From contig DESS01000254.1 of the NCBI GenBank assembly GCA_002361335.1, positions 1-12,373 of the forward strand: DNA of 12,373 nt, read 5' to 3'. The notes below the pieces were generated by a model, which was given only the letters and a program-made list of their open reading frames with translations, was not told the DNA's origin and made no database searches. Both the position numbers and the translations under genes were made by a program. Source of the stretch: Richelia sp. UBA3308. Its GTDB lineage: Bacteria > Cyanobacteriota > Cyanobacteriia > Cyanobacteriales > Nostocaceae. This document shows positions 1 through 6,036 of the stretch, in pieces (position 1 is the first letter of the stretch; every line of letters begins with the position of its first letter).

Positions 1-467
1 TTCCGCTCAAACCTTCGTTTAAGGTTCATTAATCTCTATAACCCTAGATATATGGGTACAAAACCTGCTTTTTTCAGGTTAACAAGTCAGCATTTTTATA
101 AAAAAATGTATAGCTGTATTCATGTTAATCAAATTAATTAGTCAATAATACCTATAAAAATTGTCATTGCAACTAAAATATGGGAATATCGTCGATTTTA
201 AACAATTGAATGGTTTTAAAAGAAAATCTCAATCTTAAGCAGGATTAATCAAGGCAAATAGGAGGAAGGGGCTGTTGTTTCAACTTTTTTTATTTTTTAG
301 TGCCCAGCCTTCCCAAGGCTGCGCCGATGGTTTATTTCATTCGTAGTGAGGGGATTGAATACCTTATTACTTTAAATTTTAACTTTTAACCTTTAAGCTT
401 TAACCTCCCCCTGGTGGGGTAGCTTCTTAGAAAACCTTTGTAAATAATTCTTACTCAAATTGCAAAA
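1..467. other. AT-rich intergenic region upstream of lpxD
   Basis: No convincing coding region or RNA gene is visible. Three small perfect inverted repeats are present: AACCTT/AAGGTT at 10-26, AACCTG/CAGGTT at 62-80 with a T-rich loop, and AGCCTT/AAGGCT at 306-320. The first two could be the tail of an upstream transcription unit, but neither has a clean T-tract directly after the stem. A purine-rich AGGAGGAAGG at about 260-270 resembles a ribosome binding site but no open frame follows it. The stretch 370-405 is a low-complexity run of TTTTAAC-like units. No lpxD promoter could be fixed. Confidence 0.4.
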
Positions 468-1508
468 ATGAAATTTAGCGAAATAGTCACAAAACTGGGT
501 GAAACTGCCACTAATTCCAGTCTAACTGACTTCCCGAACCTCGATCCAGAAATTACTGCATTAGCAGCAGTTGACGAAGCGACAACAGGCACTATTAGTT
601 ATATCGAAGGACCAAAGTTTGCTCATGCCCTAGATAAAACAAGTGCCAATGCCTTGATTTTACCTTGGGATGAATCATTACAGTTAAAAGCACAAAAAAA
701 GGGAATCGCTTGGATAGCAACAAAACAACCGCGACTGTTATTTGCTAAAACAATCAAATTATTTTATCAACCTTGGCATCCTGCTCCAGAAATTCACCAA
801 AGTGCAGTAATTCATGAGAGTGCAAAAATTGGCAAAGACGTTTATATTGGTCCTCATGTTGTAATTGAACAAGGGGTGGAAATTGGCAACAACGCCTGTA
901 TCCATGCCAACGTGGTGATTTATCCAGATGTCAAAATTGGCGATCGCACTATTTTATATGCTAACTGTACCATTGAGGAACGTTCTCGTATTGGTGCCGA
1001 TTGTGTAATTCATAGCGGTACGGTTATTGGTGCTGAAGGCTTTGGTTTTGTTCCCACACAAGAAGGTTGGTTCAAAATGGAGCAATCGGGCTACACAGTT
1101 TTAGAAGATGGAGTCGAAATTGGTTGTAATAGTGCTGTCGATCGTCCCGCAGTTGGAGAAACCCGTATCGGTCGCAATACAGTTATTGATAATTTAGTAC
1201 AAATTGGACACGGTACTCAAGTAGGTTTTGGTTGCGCGATCGCCGGACAATCAGCAACAGCCGGAGGAGTTAAAATAGGTAATCGTGTTATTTTAGCAGG
1301 ACAATCCGGAGTTGCCAATCAAGTCAAAATCGGCGATGGTGCAATAGTATCCGCCAAAGCTGGAGTTCATAGCAATGTGGCACCAAAGGAAATTGTTTCG
1401 GGGAATCCAGCCATACCTTACAAAATATATTTAAAATCCTCTGCGATTATTCAAAAATTGCCGGAAATCTATCAATATATCAGGCAATTGCAGCGAAAGC
1501 TTAAATAA
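468..1508 (+). CDS. lpxD: UDP-3-O-acylglucosamine N-acyltransferase LpxD
   Basis: LpxD transfers a 3-hydroxyacyl chain from acyl carrier protein to the free amine of UDP-3-O-acylglucosamine, the third step of lipid A synthesis; it is cytosolic and works as a trimer. The 346-aa length is normal. Residues about 1-100 form the uridine-binding N-domain. From about 105 to 315 there are many hexapeptide repeats of the I-G-x-x-x-x type, giving a left-handed beta-helix. The signature GAEGFGFVP is at 188-196 and the expected catalytic histidine is H248 in VQIGHGTQVG. A C-terminal helix (about 323-346) closes the trimer. The ATG lacks a clear Shine-Dalgarno, which is common in cyanobacteria; the frame and N-terminal similarity support it. 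No other lpx genes are adjacent. The acyl donor pathway gene acpP lies 2.5 kb downstream in the same orientation. Two HIP1 sites lie inside the gene. Confidence 0.95.
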   Translation: MKFSEIVTKLGETATNSSLTDFPNLDPEITALAAVDEATTGTISYIEGPKFAHALDKTSANALILPWDESLQLKAQKKGIAWIATKQPRLLFAKTIKLFYQPWHPAPEIHQSAVIHESAKIGKDVYIGPHVVIEQGVEIGNNACIHANVVIYPDVKIGDRTILYANCTIEERSRIGADCVIHSGTVIGAEGFGFVPTQEGWFKMEQSGYTVLEDGVEIGCNSAVDRPAVGETRIGRNTVIDNLVQIGHGTQVGFGCAIAGQSATAGGVKIGNRVILAGQSGVANQVKIGDGAIVSAKAGVHSNVAPKEIVSGNPAIPYKIYLKSSAIIQKLPEIYQYIRQLQRKLK

Positions 1509-1510
1509 AG

Positions 1511-1548
1511 AGGGAGGGAGTGAGGGAGTGAGGGAGAGAGGGAGAGGT
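1511..1548. repeat. purine-rich octamer tandem repeat (GAGGGAGT type)
   Basis: Just after the lpxD stop there are four to five units of GAGGGAGT or GAGGGAGA in tandem. This is an all-purine strand without coding potential. It belongs to the class of short tandemly repeated repetitive sequences typical of filamentous cyanobacteria, and similar arrays of other units occur elsewhere in this window. Confidence 0.75.
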
Positions 1549-1905
1549 AATTGGATGGGGTAAAGGAGCCCAACCAATTACTAGCACGCCTTCGGGACGG
1601 TGGGGTTTTATACCCTCCTGCTTCGACGATAATCAGCCATTGGATAAATAATCAAAATATCGAGGCAACCCGATTTTGTTGATCAAAGTCGGGTTTTCAG
1701 GGATTTTTATAGTTAAGAAATATTGCTTTTTTTCGATTCAACACATCTAATTATTTTTTTGCTATAAATCAAGATAAAGGCAAAAGCAGTCAATAAACAA
1801 AATATAGTTTTAATCGTATTTTCTGCTTGATTGTTTGTTGAATGTAGATGCTAATTAATCTTGAATTAAGTAAGAAAACTGATTCAAATAAATAGGTGTT
1901 GAATT
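1549..1905. other. spacer between lpxD and the small heat-shock gene
   Basis: No gene is seen. The spacer holds a CC-TTCG-GG tetraloop motif near 1590, the terminator-like hairpin at 1667-1695, and then about 200 bp of AT-rich sequence that should contain the heat-shock gene promoter. I looked for a CIRCE operator (TTAGCACTC-N9-GAGTGCTAA) and did not find one. Confidence 0.4.
1667..1695 (+). terminator. hairpin terminator candidate downstream of lpxD
   Basis: The arms AACCCGATTTTG and CAAAGTCGGGTT pair over 12 positions with a single T-G wobble around a 5-base loop. A short T-rich stretch (CAGGGATTTTTAT) follows rather than a perfect T-tract. It sits 160 bp after lpxD, so it is a likely but not certain end of that transcript. 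Confidence 0.55.
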
Positions 1906-1938
1906 ATGGCATTGATTCGTTGGCGACCTTTTCAATAA
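1906..1938 (+). other. 10-codon leader frame with in-frame TAA before hspA
   Basis: ATG at 1906 opens the peptide MALIRWRPFQ and then meets TAA at 1936-1938, immediately followed in the same frame by ATG GAG ATT ATT. Cyanobacterial HspA/Hsp16-type proteins normally begin with MAL-(I/V)-RW-x-PF followed by an acidic residue and then the helix that here starts at MEIISRQID. The simplest reading is one GAA or CAA codon changed to TAA, so the ancestral N-terminus is separated from the rest. The two ATGs are in frame and back to back, so termination-reinitiation at TAAATG could still give near-normal protein. A sequencing error is possible. Confidence 0.75.
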
Positions 1939-2418
1939 ATGGAGATTATTAGTCGTCAAATAGATAGAATGTTTGACGAGGTGTTCGATTTAAATCGAAA
2001 TTTTACTAGGTATAATACGACAAATTGTCCAGTTGCTATTGAGTTAAAAGATACTAGAGAAGATTTAATTTTACGTTCAGAGCTTCCCGGGGTAGATGCT
2101 GAAAATTTAGAAGTTCAGGTAGCCAAACAAGCGGTTTTGATTGCCGGTGAAATCAAAGATGAATCGAATACCGAATCAAACGGTTATTATCGCTCTGAAT
2201 TACATTATGGTAGATTTCAACGGATAATTAATTTACCTGTGCCCGTAAAAAATGAACAAGTAAAGGCAGAATTAAAAAACGGTATTTTGAAATTAGTCAT
2301 GCCTAAAACTGAAGAAGCGAAATTTAAAAAAGTCAATATTAACGTAGTAGAAGAGAATAACAAACTTCCGGGTACTAATTCTAATAAAATTCTCGATGTT
2401 CCTGCTAAAGAAGCATGA
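1939..2418 (+). CDS. hspA: Hsp20/alpha-crystallin family small heat-shock protein
   Basis: Small heat-shock proteins are ATP-independent holdases that form large oligomers and keep unfolding proteins soluble for DnaK/ClpB; in cyanobacteria they also associate with thylakoid membranes. The ORF from the second ATG gives 159 aa. The alpha-crystallin domain runs about 30-134, with LPGVDAENLEVQV (49-61) and the signature A-x-x-x-NGILKLVMPK (110-123). A VNINV segment (132-136) acts as the IXI-type oligomerisation motif. The usual first ten residues are present just upstream but are cut off by a TAA (1906-1938), so the start used here may be a reinitiation start. The asparagine- and lysine-rich tail ends directly at a heptamer repeat array. 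It is likely heat-inducible by family, but no known operator is seen. Confidence 0.88.
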   Translation: MEIISRQIDRMFDEVFDLNRNFTRYNTTNCPVAIELKDTREDLILRSELPGVDAENLEVQVAKQAVLIAGEIKDESNTESNGYYRSELHYGRFQRIINLPVPVKNEQVKAELKNGILKLVMPKTEEAKFKKVNINVVEENNKLPGTNSNKILDVPAKEA

Positions 2419-2541
2419 GTAAGAAGTAATGAGTAACTCGTTCCGAAGTAAGAAGTAAGAAGTAAGAAGTAATGAGTAATAAGTAAGAAGTAATGAGTAA
2501 CTCGTTCCGAAGTAAGAAGTAAGAAGTAAGAAGTAATGAGT
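2419..2541. repeat. 59-bp perfect direct repeat built from GTAAGAA-like heptamers
   Basis: Positions 2419-2477 and 2483-2541 are identical over 59 bases (period 64). Each copy contains GTAAGAA and GAGTAAT heptamers with a unique core CTCGTTCCG. The array starts one base after the hspA stop codon. The second copy runs into the dispersed repeat at 2534-2625. The unit type matches short tandemly repeated sequences of heterocystous cyanobacteria. Confidence 0.85.
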
Positions 2542-2625
2542 CTTCATGGTTATGTTGGTAATAACCGCCATCTTTTCAATCGGGTTATATAGTAAGTAAT
2601 TAACCCGACTTGATATTATGGGTAA
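2534..2625. repeat. dispersed ~92-bp repeat, copy A
   Basis: This segment matches 8205-8297 over about 92 bp. The first 27 bases or so (TAATGAGTCTTCATGG... to TTGGTAA) are identical, the middle is variable, and TTATATAGTAAGTAATTA and GACTTGATA are again identical. In this copy TCGGGTTA and TAACCCGA form a perfect 8-bp stem around a 13-base loop (2580-2608). Both copies join heptamer arrays at their left side. Confidence 0.8.
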
Positions 2626-2642
2626 TTTACCGGACATCATAT

Positions 2643-2744
2643 CACTACTCACTACTCACTATTCACTACTCACTACTCACTACTCACCACTCACCACTCA
2701 CTACTCACTACTCACTACTCATTACTCATTACTCACTACTCATT
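2643..2744. repeat. CACTACT heptamer tandem array
   Basis: About 14 consecutive 7-bp units of CACTACT with minor variants (CACTATT, CACCACT, CATTACT) run up to the stop codon of the minus-strand iron-sulfur gene. On the opposite strand the unit reads AGTAGTG, resembling the AGTAATG units of the array at 2419-2541. The two arrays are therefore rough inverted arms flanking copy A of the dispersed repeat. Confidence 0.85.
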
Positions 2745-3633
2745 ACAATCCTAATTTTTCTAAAACAGGTTTAGTAGAAACAATATGTCTTTCTAAACCA
2801 AGTTCTTTGGGACTAACCCCCAATGCTAAGGCGATTAATTGGGGTAAATGCAATACTGGTAAACCTAACTTACCCCCGATAACTTTTTCTACTTCAGGCT
2901 GACGAGAATCTAAATTGAGGTGACATAAAGGACAAGGGGTAACCATACAATCCGCACCGGCTTCCATGGCTTCCTTGATATGTTTACCCGCCATTTGGAA
3001 AGATTGGGTGGTAGCATAGCTAGAAAGTGGCCATCCGCAACATTTAGTACGACCTTGATAATAAATAGGCGTTGCGCCCACCGTGCGGAAAACATTTTCC
3101 ATCGCCTCTGGTTTAAAAGGATCGTCAAAAGGCATATTTTGAGCGCGTAGTAAATAACAGCCATAAAAAGCCGCGCATTTAAGATTCGTTAATTTATTAG
3201 TAACCCGTTTTTTGATTTCTTCCAAACCATAATCTTGGATTAAAGCAATTAGAAGATGCTTGACTTCGGTGGTGCCGCCATAGGGCGAACAGCTTTCTTT
3301 TTGCAACAAACTGTTAACTTTATTTAAGTAAGTCGGATTACTTTGGCCACAGGCTTTTAGGCGTTCATTAACATGACCGATAACACCTTGACAAGTGCTG
3401 CAATGAGTTAATAAAGGCAAATTTAATTCCTCTGCCAAAGAAATATTTCGGGCATTGACTGTATCTTCCAATAGTTGGGAATCTTCCTTAAAAGTACCAG
3501 AACCACAACAAGCTGCTTTTTTGAGTTCAATCAGTTGAATATTTAAAGCTGACGAAAGGGCGATAGTAGAAGAATGAAGTTCTCGGCAAGCTCCTTGAGC
3601 GACGCAACCTGGAAAATAAGCGTATTTAAGCAT
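2743..3633 (-). CDS. HdrB-like CCG-domain iron-sulfur protein (heterodisulfide reductase subunit B family)
   Basis: The protein has two cysteine-rich CCG domains. With the start at 3633 (296 aa, MLKYAYFPGC) they read C10-X31-C42C43-X34-C78xxC81 and C159-X38-C198C199-X34-C234xxC237, matching the CX(31-39)CCX(35-36)CxxC family pattern. In methanogen HdrB such domains bind noncubane [4Fe-4S] clusters at a disulfide-reducing site. The same fold serves as the extra subunit of some succinate:quinone reductases and in glycolate- and lactate-oxidase complexes. No transmembrane helix is obvious. An upstream in-frame ATG at 3702 would add 23 residues of poor quality, so MLKYAYFPGC, where family proteins begin, is preferred. 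No hdrA, hdrC, sdhA or sdhB lies in the window, so the electron partner is unknown; a cyanobacterial succinate dehydrogenase role is possible but unproven. The stop codon lies at the edge of a heptamer array. Confidence 0.88.
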   Translation of the reverse strand: MLKYAYFPGCVAQGACRELHSSTIALSSALNIQLIELKKAACCGSGTFKEDSQLLEDTVNARNISLAEELNLPLLTHCSTCQGVIGHVNERLKACGQSNPTYLNKVNSLLQKESCSPYGGTTEVKHLLIALIQDYGLEEIKKRVTNKLTNLKCAAFYGCYLLRAQNMPFDDPFKPEAMENVFRTVGATPIYYQGRTKCCGWPLSSYATTQSFQMAGKHIKEAMEAGADCMVTPCPLCHLNLDSRQPEVEKVIGGKLGLPVLHLPQLIALALGVSPKELGLERHIVSTKPVLEKLGL

Positions 3634-4043
3634 TTGGAATAGAATACAATTTGATAAATTGGGAAAATGGACAGTTGGGGGGAGAGATCTACTTCCCGCC
3701 AAACTTTTGGGCCACCAGAGGCAACTTTAAATTAAGTAGAAAGTTCATCCTACTCTATCAATCTGGGCAGTTGTATGGTATCAATTTCTTTGTTCTTCAT
3801 AATTGATAACAGTTGCTTATCTATTATTCAGGTAAAGGTATTATTTTCGCTCTTGCTTCTTTGGTGGCTTTGAGTGTATATACCAACTATTAGCACTATT
3901 CAAGGAAAAAAATTAGTCATAATTACAAAACAGAAACATATACATCGTGTATGGGAACGCGCTTTCCGATAAGATGTATATGCTCAAAACGGTGATATCC
4001 ATAAAGAGCGAAATATAGCAACCCGGAAGAGGTATTTAAATCA
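3634..4043. other. divergent promoter region between the HdrB-like gene and acpP
   Basis: This 410-bp spacer separates two divergently transcribed genes and must hold both promoters. No coding region is convincing. The recognisable structure is a 10-bp perfect inverted repeat at 3937-3982. A ribosome binding site for acpP, GGAAGAGG, lies at 4025-4032, 11 bases from its ATG. Confidence 0.45.
3937..3982 (+). promoter_or_regulatory. inverted repeat in the acpP leader region
   Basis: CATATACATC (3937-3946) and GATGTATATG (3973-3982) are perfect 10-bp inverted arms. The 26-base spacer holds a smaller nested inverted repeat GGAA/TTCC (3954-3967). The outer arm ends 61 bp before the acpP ATG. It could fold in the mRNA leader or, as separated half-sites, bind a regulator. 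The sequence does not distinguish these, and chance is possible because the arms are AT-rich. Confidence 0.4.
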
Positions 4044-4295
4044 ATGAGCCAAGCGGAAATTTTTGAAAAAGTCAAGAAAATCGTTGCCGAACAATTAGGA
4101 GTTGAGGACGAGAAAGTCACTCCAAATGCTAATTTCGCCAACGACTTAAACGCCGATTCATTGGATACGGTGGAACTAGTAATGGCTTTGGAAGAGGAGT
4201 TTGACGTTGAAATTCCTGACGAAGCCGCCGAAAAAATTACTACAGTTCAAGAGGCTGTTGACTACATTAATAACAAAGTTGCCGCATCCGCCTAG
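4044..4295 (+). CDS. acpP: acyl carrier protein
   Basis: ACP carries growing acyl chains as thioesters on a 4'-phosphopantetheine arm for type II fatty-acid synthesis, and it donates the 3-hydroxyacyl chains used by LpxA and LpxD. The 83-aa acidic protein has the invariant D38-S39-L40 (ADSLDTVELVMALEEEF), with Ser39 the attachment site. Helices flank it at about 4-16, 39-53 and 67-78. GGAAGAGG 11 bases upstream supports the ATG. fabF follows on the same strand after 166 bp. The order acpP-fabF-transketolase is also found in Synechocystis, which supports both identity and vertical inheritance. Confidence 0.97.
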   Translation: MSQAEIFEKVKKIVAEQLGVEDEKVTPNANFANDLNADSLDTVELVMALEEEFDVEIPDEAAEKITTVQEAVDYINNKVAASA

Positions 4296-4309
4296 CATAG
4301 GTAATAGAT

Positions 4310-4405
4310 AATTGGGGATTGGGGACAAGGGGGGATTAAAAGTTGGAACATTTTTATCTTCCGAACTATTACAATTCTCTTATCCCTAGTTCCTAATTTC
4401 CAATT
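4310..4405. repeat. imperfect inverted repeat between acpP and fabF
   Basis: AATTGGGGATTGGGGACAAGGG-type sequence at 4310-4331 pairs with the complementary arm at 4384-4405 at 17 of 22 positions. The arms are made of short G-rich direct repeats. The fold could act as an attenuator or processing site between acpP and fabF, or simply be a repeat of the kind common in these genomes. No T-tract follows it. Confidence 0.45.
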
Positions 4406-4461
4406 TACTTTTTCCTATGGGTTGAATTGCGGCTTCGTGTCGAGCCACCATAAATATCATC

Positions 4462-5712
4462 ATGACAGAATTTAAACCTAAGCGCGTTGTTGTAACTGGT
4501 GTTGGCGCGATTACACCAATTGGTAACACACCAGAAGAATATTGGGAAGGATTAGCCAGCGGTCGTAATGGTATTGGTAAAATAACTTTATTTGATGCTT
4601 CACACCATGATTGCCGCATTGCTGGTGAAGTCAAAAATTTCGATCCTCACGAATACATGGATCGTAAAGAAGCTAAGCGGATGGATAGATTTGCCCAGTT
4701 TGGGGTTTCGGCGGCAAAGCAGGCTGTTAAGGACGCGAATTTAACCATCAATGATTTGAATGCCGAACAAATTGGTGTCATACTTGGCTCCGGCGTGGGT
4801 GGCATTAAGGTGATGGAGGATCAGCAAACGGTTTACCTTAATCGTGGTCCCGATCGCTGTAGTCCTTTTATGATACCGATGATGATTGCCAATATGGCAG
4901 CTGGGTTAACAGCAATTCATACTGGAGCTAAAGGTCCTAATTCTTGCCCTGTAACTGCCTGTGCTTCCGGTTCCAATGCTATTGGTGATGCTTTTCGGAT
5001 CATTCAACAGGGATATGCTCAAGCAATGATTTGTGGCGGATGTGAAGCTGCTATTACACCATTATCTATGGCTGGGTTTGCTGCTGCAAGAACCCTTTCT
5101 ACCCGTAATGATCTCCCGGAAAGAGCCAGTCGTCCCTTTGACAAAGATCGGGATGGGTTTGTTATGGGTGAAGGTGCGGGGATTTTGATTTTGGAGGAAC
5201 TCGAACACGCTTTAAGTCGCGGTGCCAGAATTTATGCCGAAATGATTGGCTATGGTATGACTTGTGATGCTTATCATATGACTTCACCAGTACCCGGTGG
5301 AAAAGGAGCCGCAAGAGCTATACAATTAGCACTCAAGGATGCTCAAATCACTCCCGAACAAGTAACTTATATTAACGCTCACGGTACCAGCACTCCGGTA
5401 AATGATCCCACCGAAACTGCTGCCATGAAAGAAGCCCTGGGAGAACATGCTAAGCGTATAGTAGTTAGTTCTACCAAATCCATGACTGGTCATTTATTAG
5501 GCGGTTCTGGAGGAATTGAAGGCGTAGCCACAGTATTAGCGATCGCCAATCATCGAGTTCCACCGACAATCAATTTGCAAAATCGAGATCCCGAATGTGA
5601 CTTGGATTATATTGCTAACGAAAGTCGTGCTCTAGATATAAATGTAGCGCTATCTAATTCCTTTGGTTTTGGCGGTCACAATGTGACGCTAGCCTTTAAA
5701 AAGTACGTTTAA
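4462..5712 (+). CDS. fabF: beta-ketoacyl-ACP synthase II (FabF)
   Basis: FabF condenses malonyl-ACP with acyl-ACP to elongate fatty acids and, in other bacteria, favours the palmitoleate to cis-vaccenate step; it is a soluble cytosolic dimer with a thiolase fold. The 416 aa are the usual length. The active site is visible: nucleophile C167 in TACASGSNA, H307 in NAHGTSTPVNDPTE, K339 and H344 in STKSMTGHLLGGSGG. The gating phenylalanine lies in the glycine-rich NSFGFGGHN loop (399-407). These positions are four higher than the C163, H303 and H340 of E. coli FabF. The start MTEFKPKRVVVTGVGAITP is typical of the family. It lies just after acpP, whose product is its substrate carrier. Confidence 0.97.
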   Translation: MTEFKPKRVVVTGVGAITPIGNTPEEYWEGLASGRNGIGKITLFDASHHDCRIAGEVKNFDPHEYMDRKEAKRMDRFAQFGVSAAKQAVKDANLTINDLNAEQIGVILGSGVGGIKVMEDQQTVYLNRGPDRCSPFMIPMMIANMAAGLTAIHTGAKGPNSCPVTACASGSNAIGDAFRIIQQGYAQAMICGGCEAAITPLSMAGFAAARTLSTRNDLPERASRPFDKDRDGFVMGEGAGILILEELEHALSRGARIYAEMIGYGMTCDAYHMTSPVPGGKGAARAIQLALKDAQITPEQVTYINAHGTSTPVNDPTETAAMKEALGEHAKRIVVSSTKSMTGHLLGGSGGIEGVATVLAIANHRVPPTINLQNRDPECDLDYIANESRALDINVALSNSFGFGGHNVTLAFKKYV

Positions 5713-5724
5713 TGAAGGATCGAA

Positions 5725-5771
5725 CATGAAGTATGAAGTCCGAAGTCAAAATTCATCCTTCATCCTTCATG
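5725..5771 (+). terminator. imperfect hairpin after fabF made of TGAAG-type repeats
   Basis: CATGAAGTATGAAG (5725-5738) pairs with CTTCATCCTTCATG (5758-5771) at 13 of 14 positions, followed by CTTTATATA. A second pairing, ATGAAGGAT at 5712-5720 with ATCCTTCAT at 5755-5763 or 5762-5770, is also possible. It is placed to end the fabF transcript, but the T-tract is weak. Confidence 0.4.
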
Positions 5772-5794
5772 CTTTATATAAGCGAATGGCAATT

Positions 5795-5824
5795 TGCGGC
5801 AAGGTGCATCTGCACGTTGCCGCA
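5795..5824. repeat. long perfect-arm palindrome in the fabF-tkt spacer
   Basis: TGCGGCAA-G-GTGCA-TC-TGCAC-G-TTGCCGCA forms an 8-bp stem, one G-G mismatch and a further 5-bp stem in only 30 bases. This is far more stable than its AT-rich surroundings. It may be a terminator without a T-tract, a protein site, or an extragenic palindromic element. It lies about 210 bp upstream of the preferred tkt start. Confidence 0.6.
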
Positions 5825-5903
5825 TAAATTAGTTTAATTAAAAACTGAATAACTGTCGCAATCCTCTATACAATTAATCCCAAGTCCCTTCATAAAAATT
5901 CTT

Positions 5904-5932
5904 TGGCTGTGCGTCTTGTTTGTCCACAGCCA
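5904..5932 (+). promoter_or_regulatory. hairpin in the tkt leader
   Basis: TGGCTGTG and CACAGCCA form a perfect 8-bp stem with a 13-base loop, ending 104 bases before the preferred tkt ATG. If transcription starts upstream, this would be a structured 5' leader. No function is evident. Confidence 0.45.
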
Positions 5933-6036
5933 GCGATGGGATGATAAAAATAGCTATAGGGAAAATTTCAACTAACCCTAACAGCTACATAGAAGCTCTT
6001 AACAGAACGAAGACCATCGTTAAAAACAATCGTATT

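Noticed and set aside
260..300. AGGAGGAAGG ribosome-binding-like motif upstream of lpxD
   Set aside because: No start codon with an open frame follows within a useful distance.
2293..2652. Minus-strand frame rich in LLLTSY repeats
   Set aside because: It is a translation of the heptamer array plus the end of hspA; the periodic peptide comes from the DNA repeat, and a similar artefact occurs at 8009-8317.
2643..2744. CRISPR array
   Set aside because: The 7-bp units are contiguous with no unique spacers, and no cas genes are present.
2618..2902. Plus-strand frame with TTHYSLL repeats
   Set aside because: It covers the CACTACT array and then runs antisense to the HdrB-like gene; no independent coding signal.
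5920..6036. N-terminal extension of transketolase from a TTG start
   Set aside because: The 39 extra residues do not resemble transketolase, overlap a leader hairpin, and the family length is met from ATG 6037.
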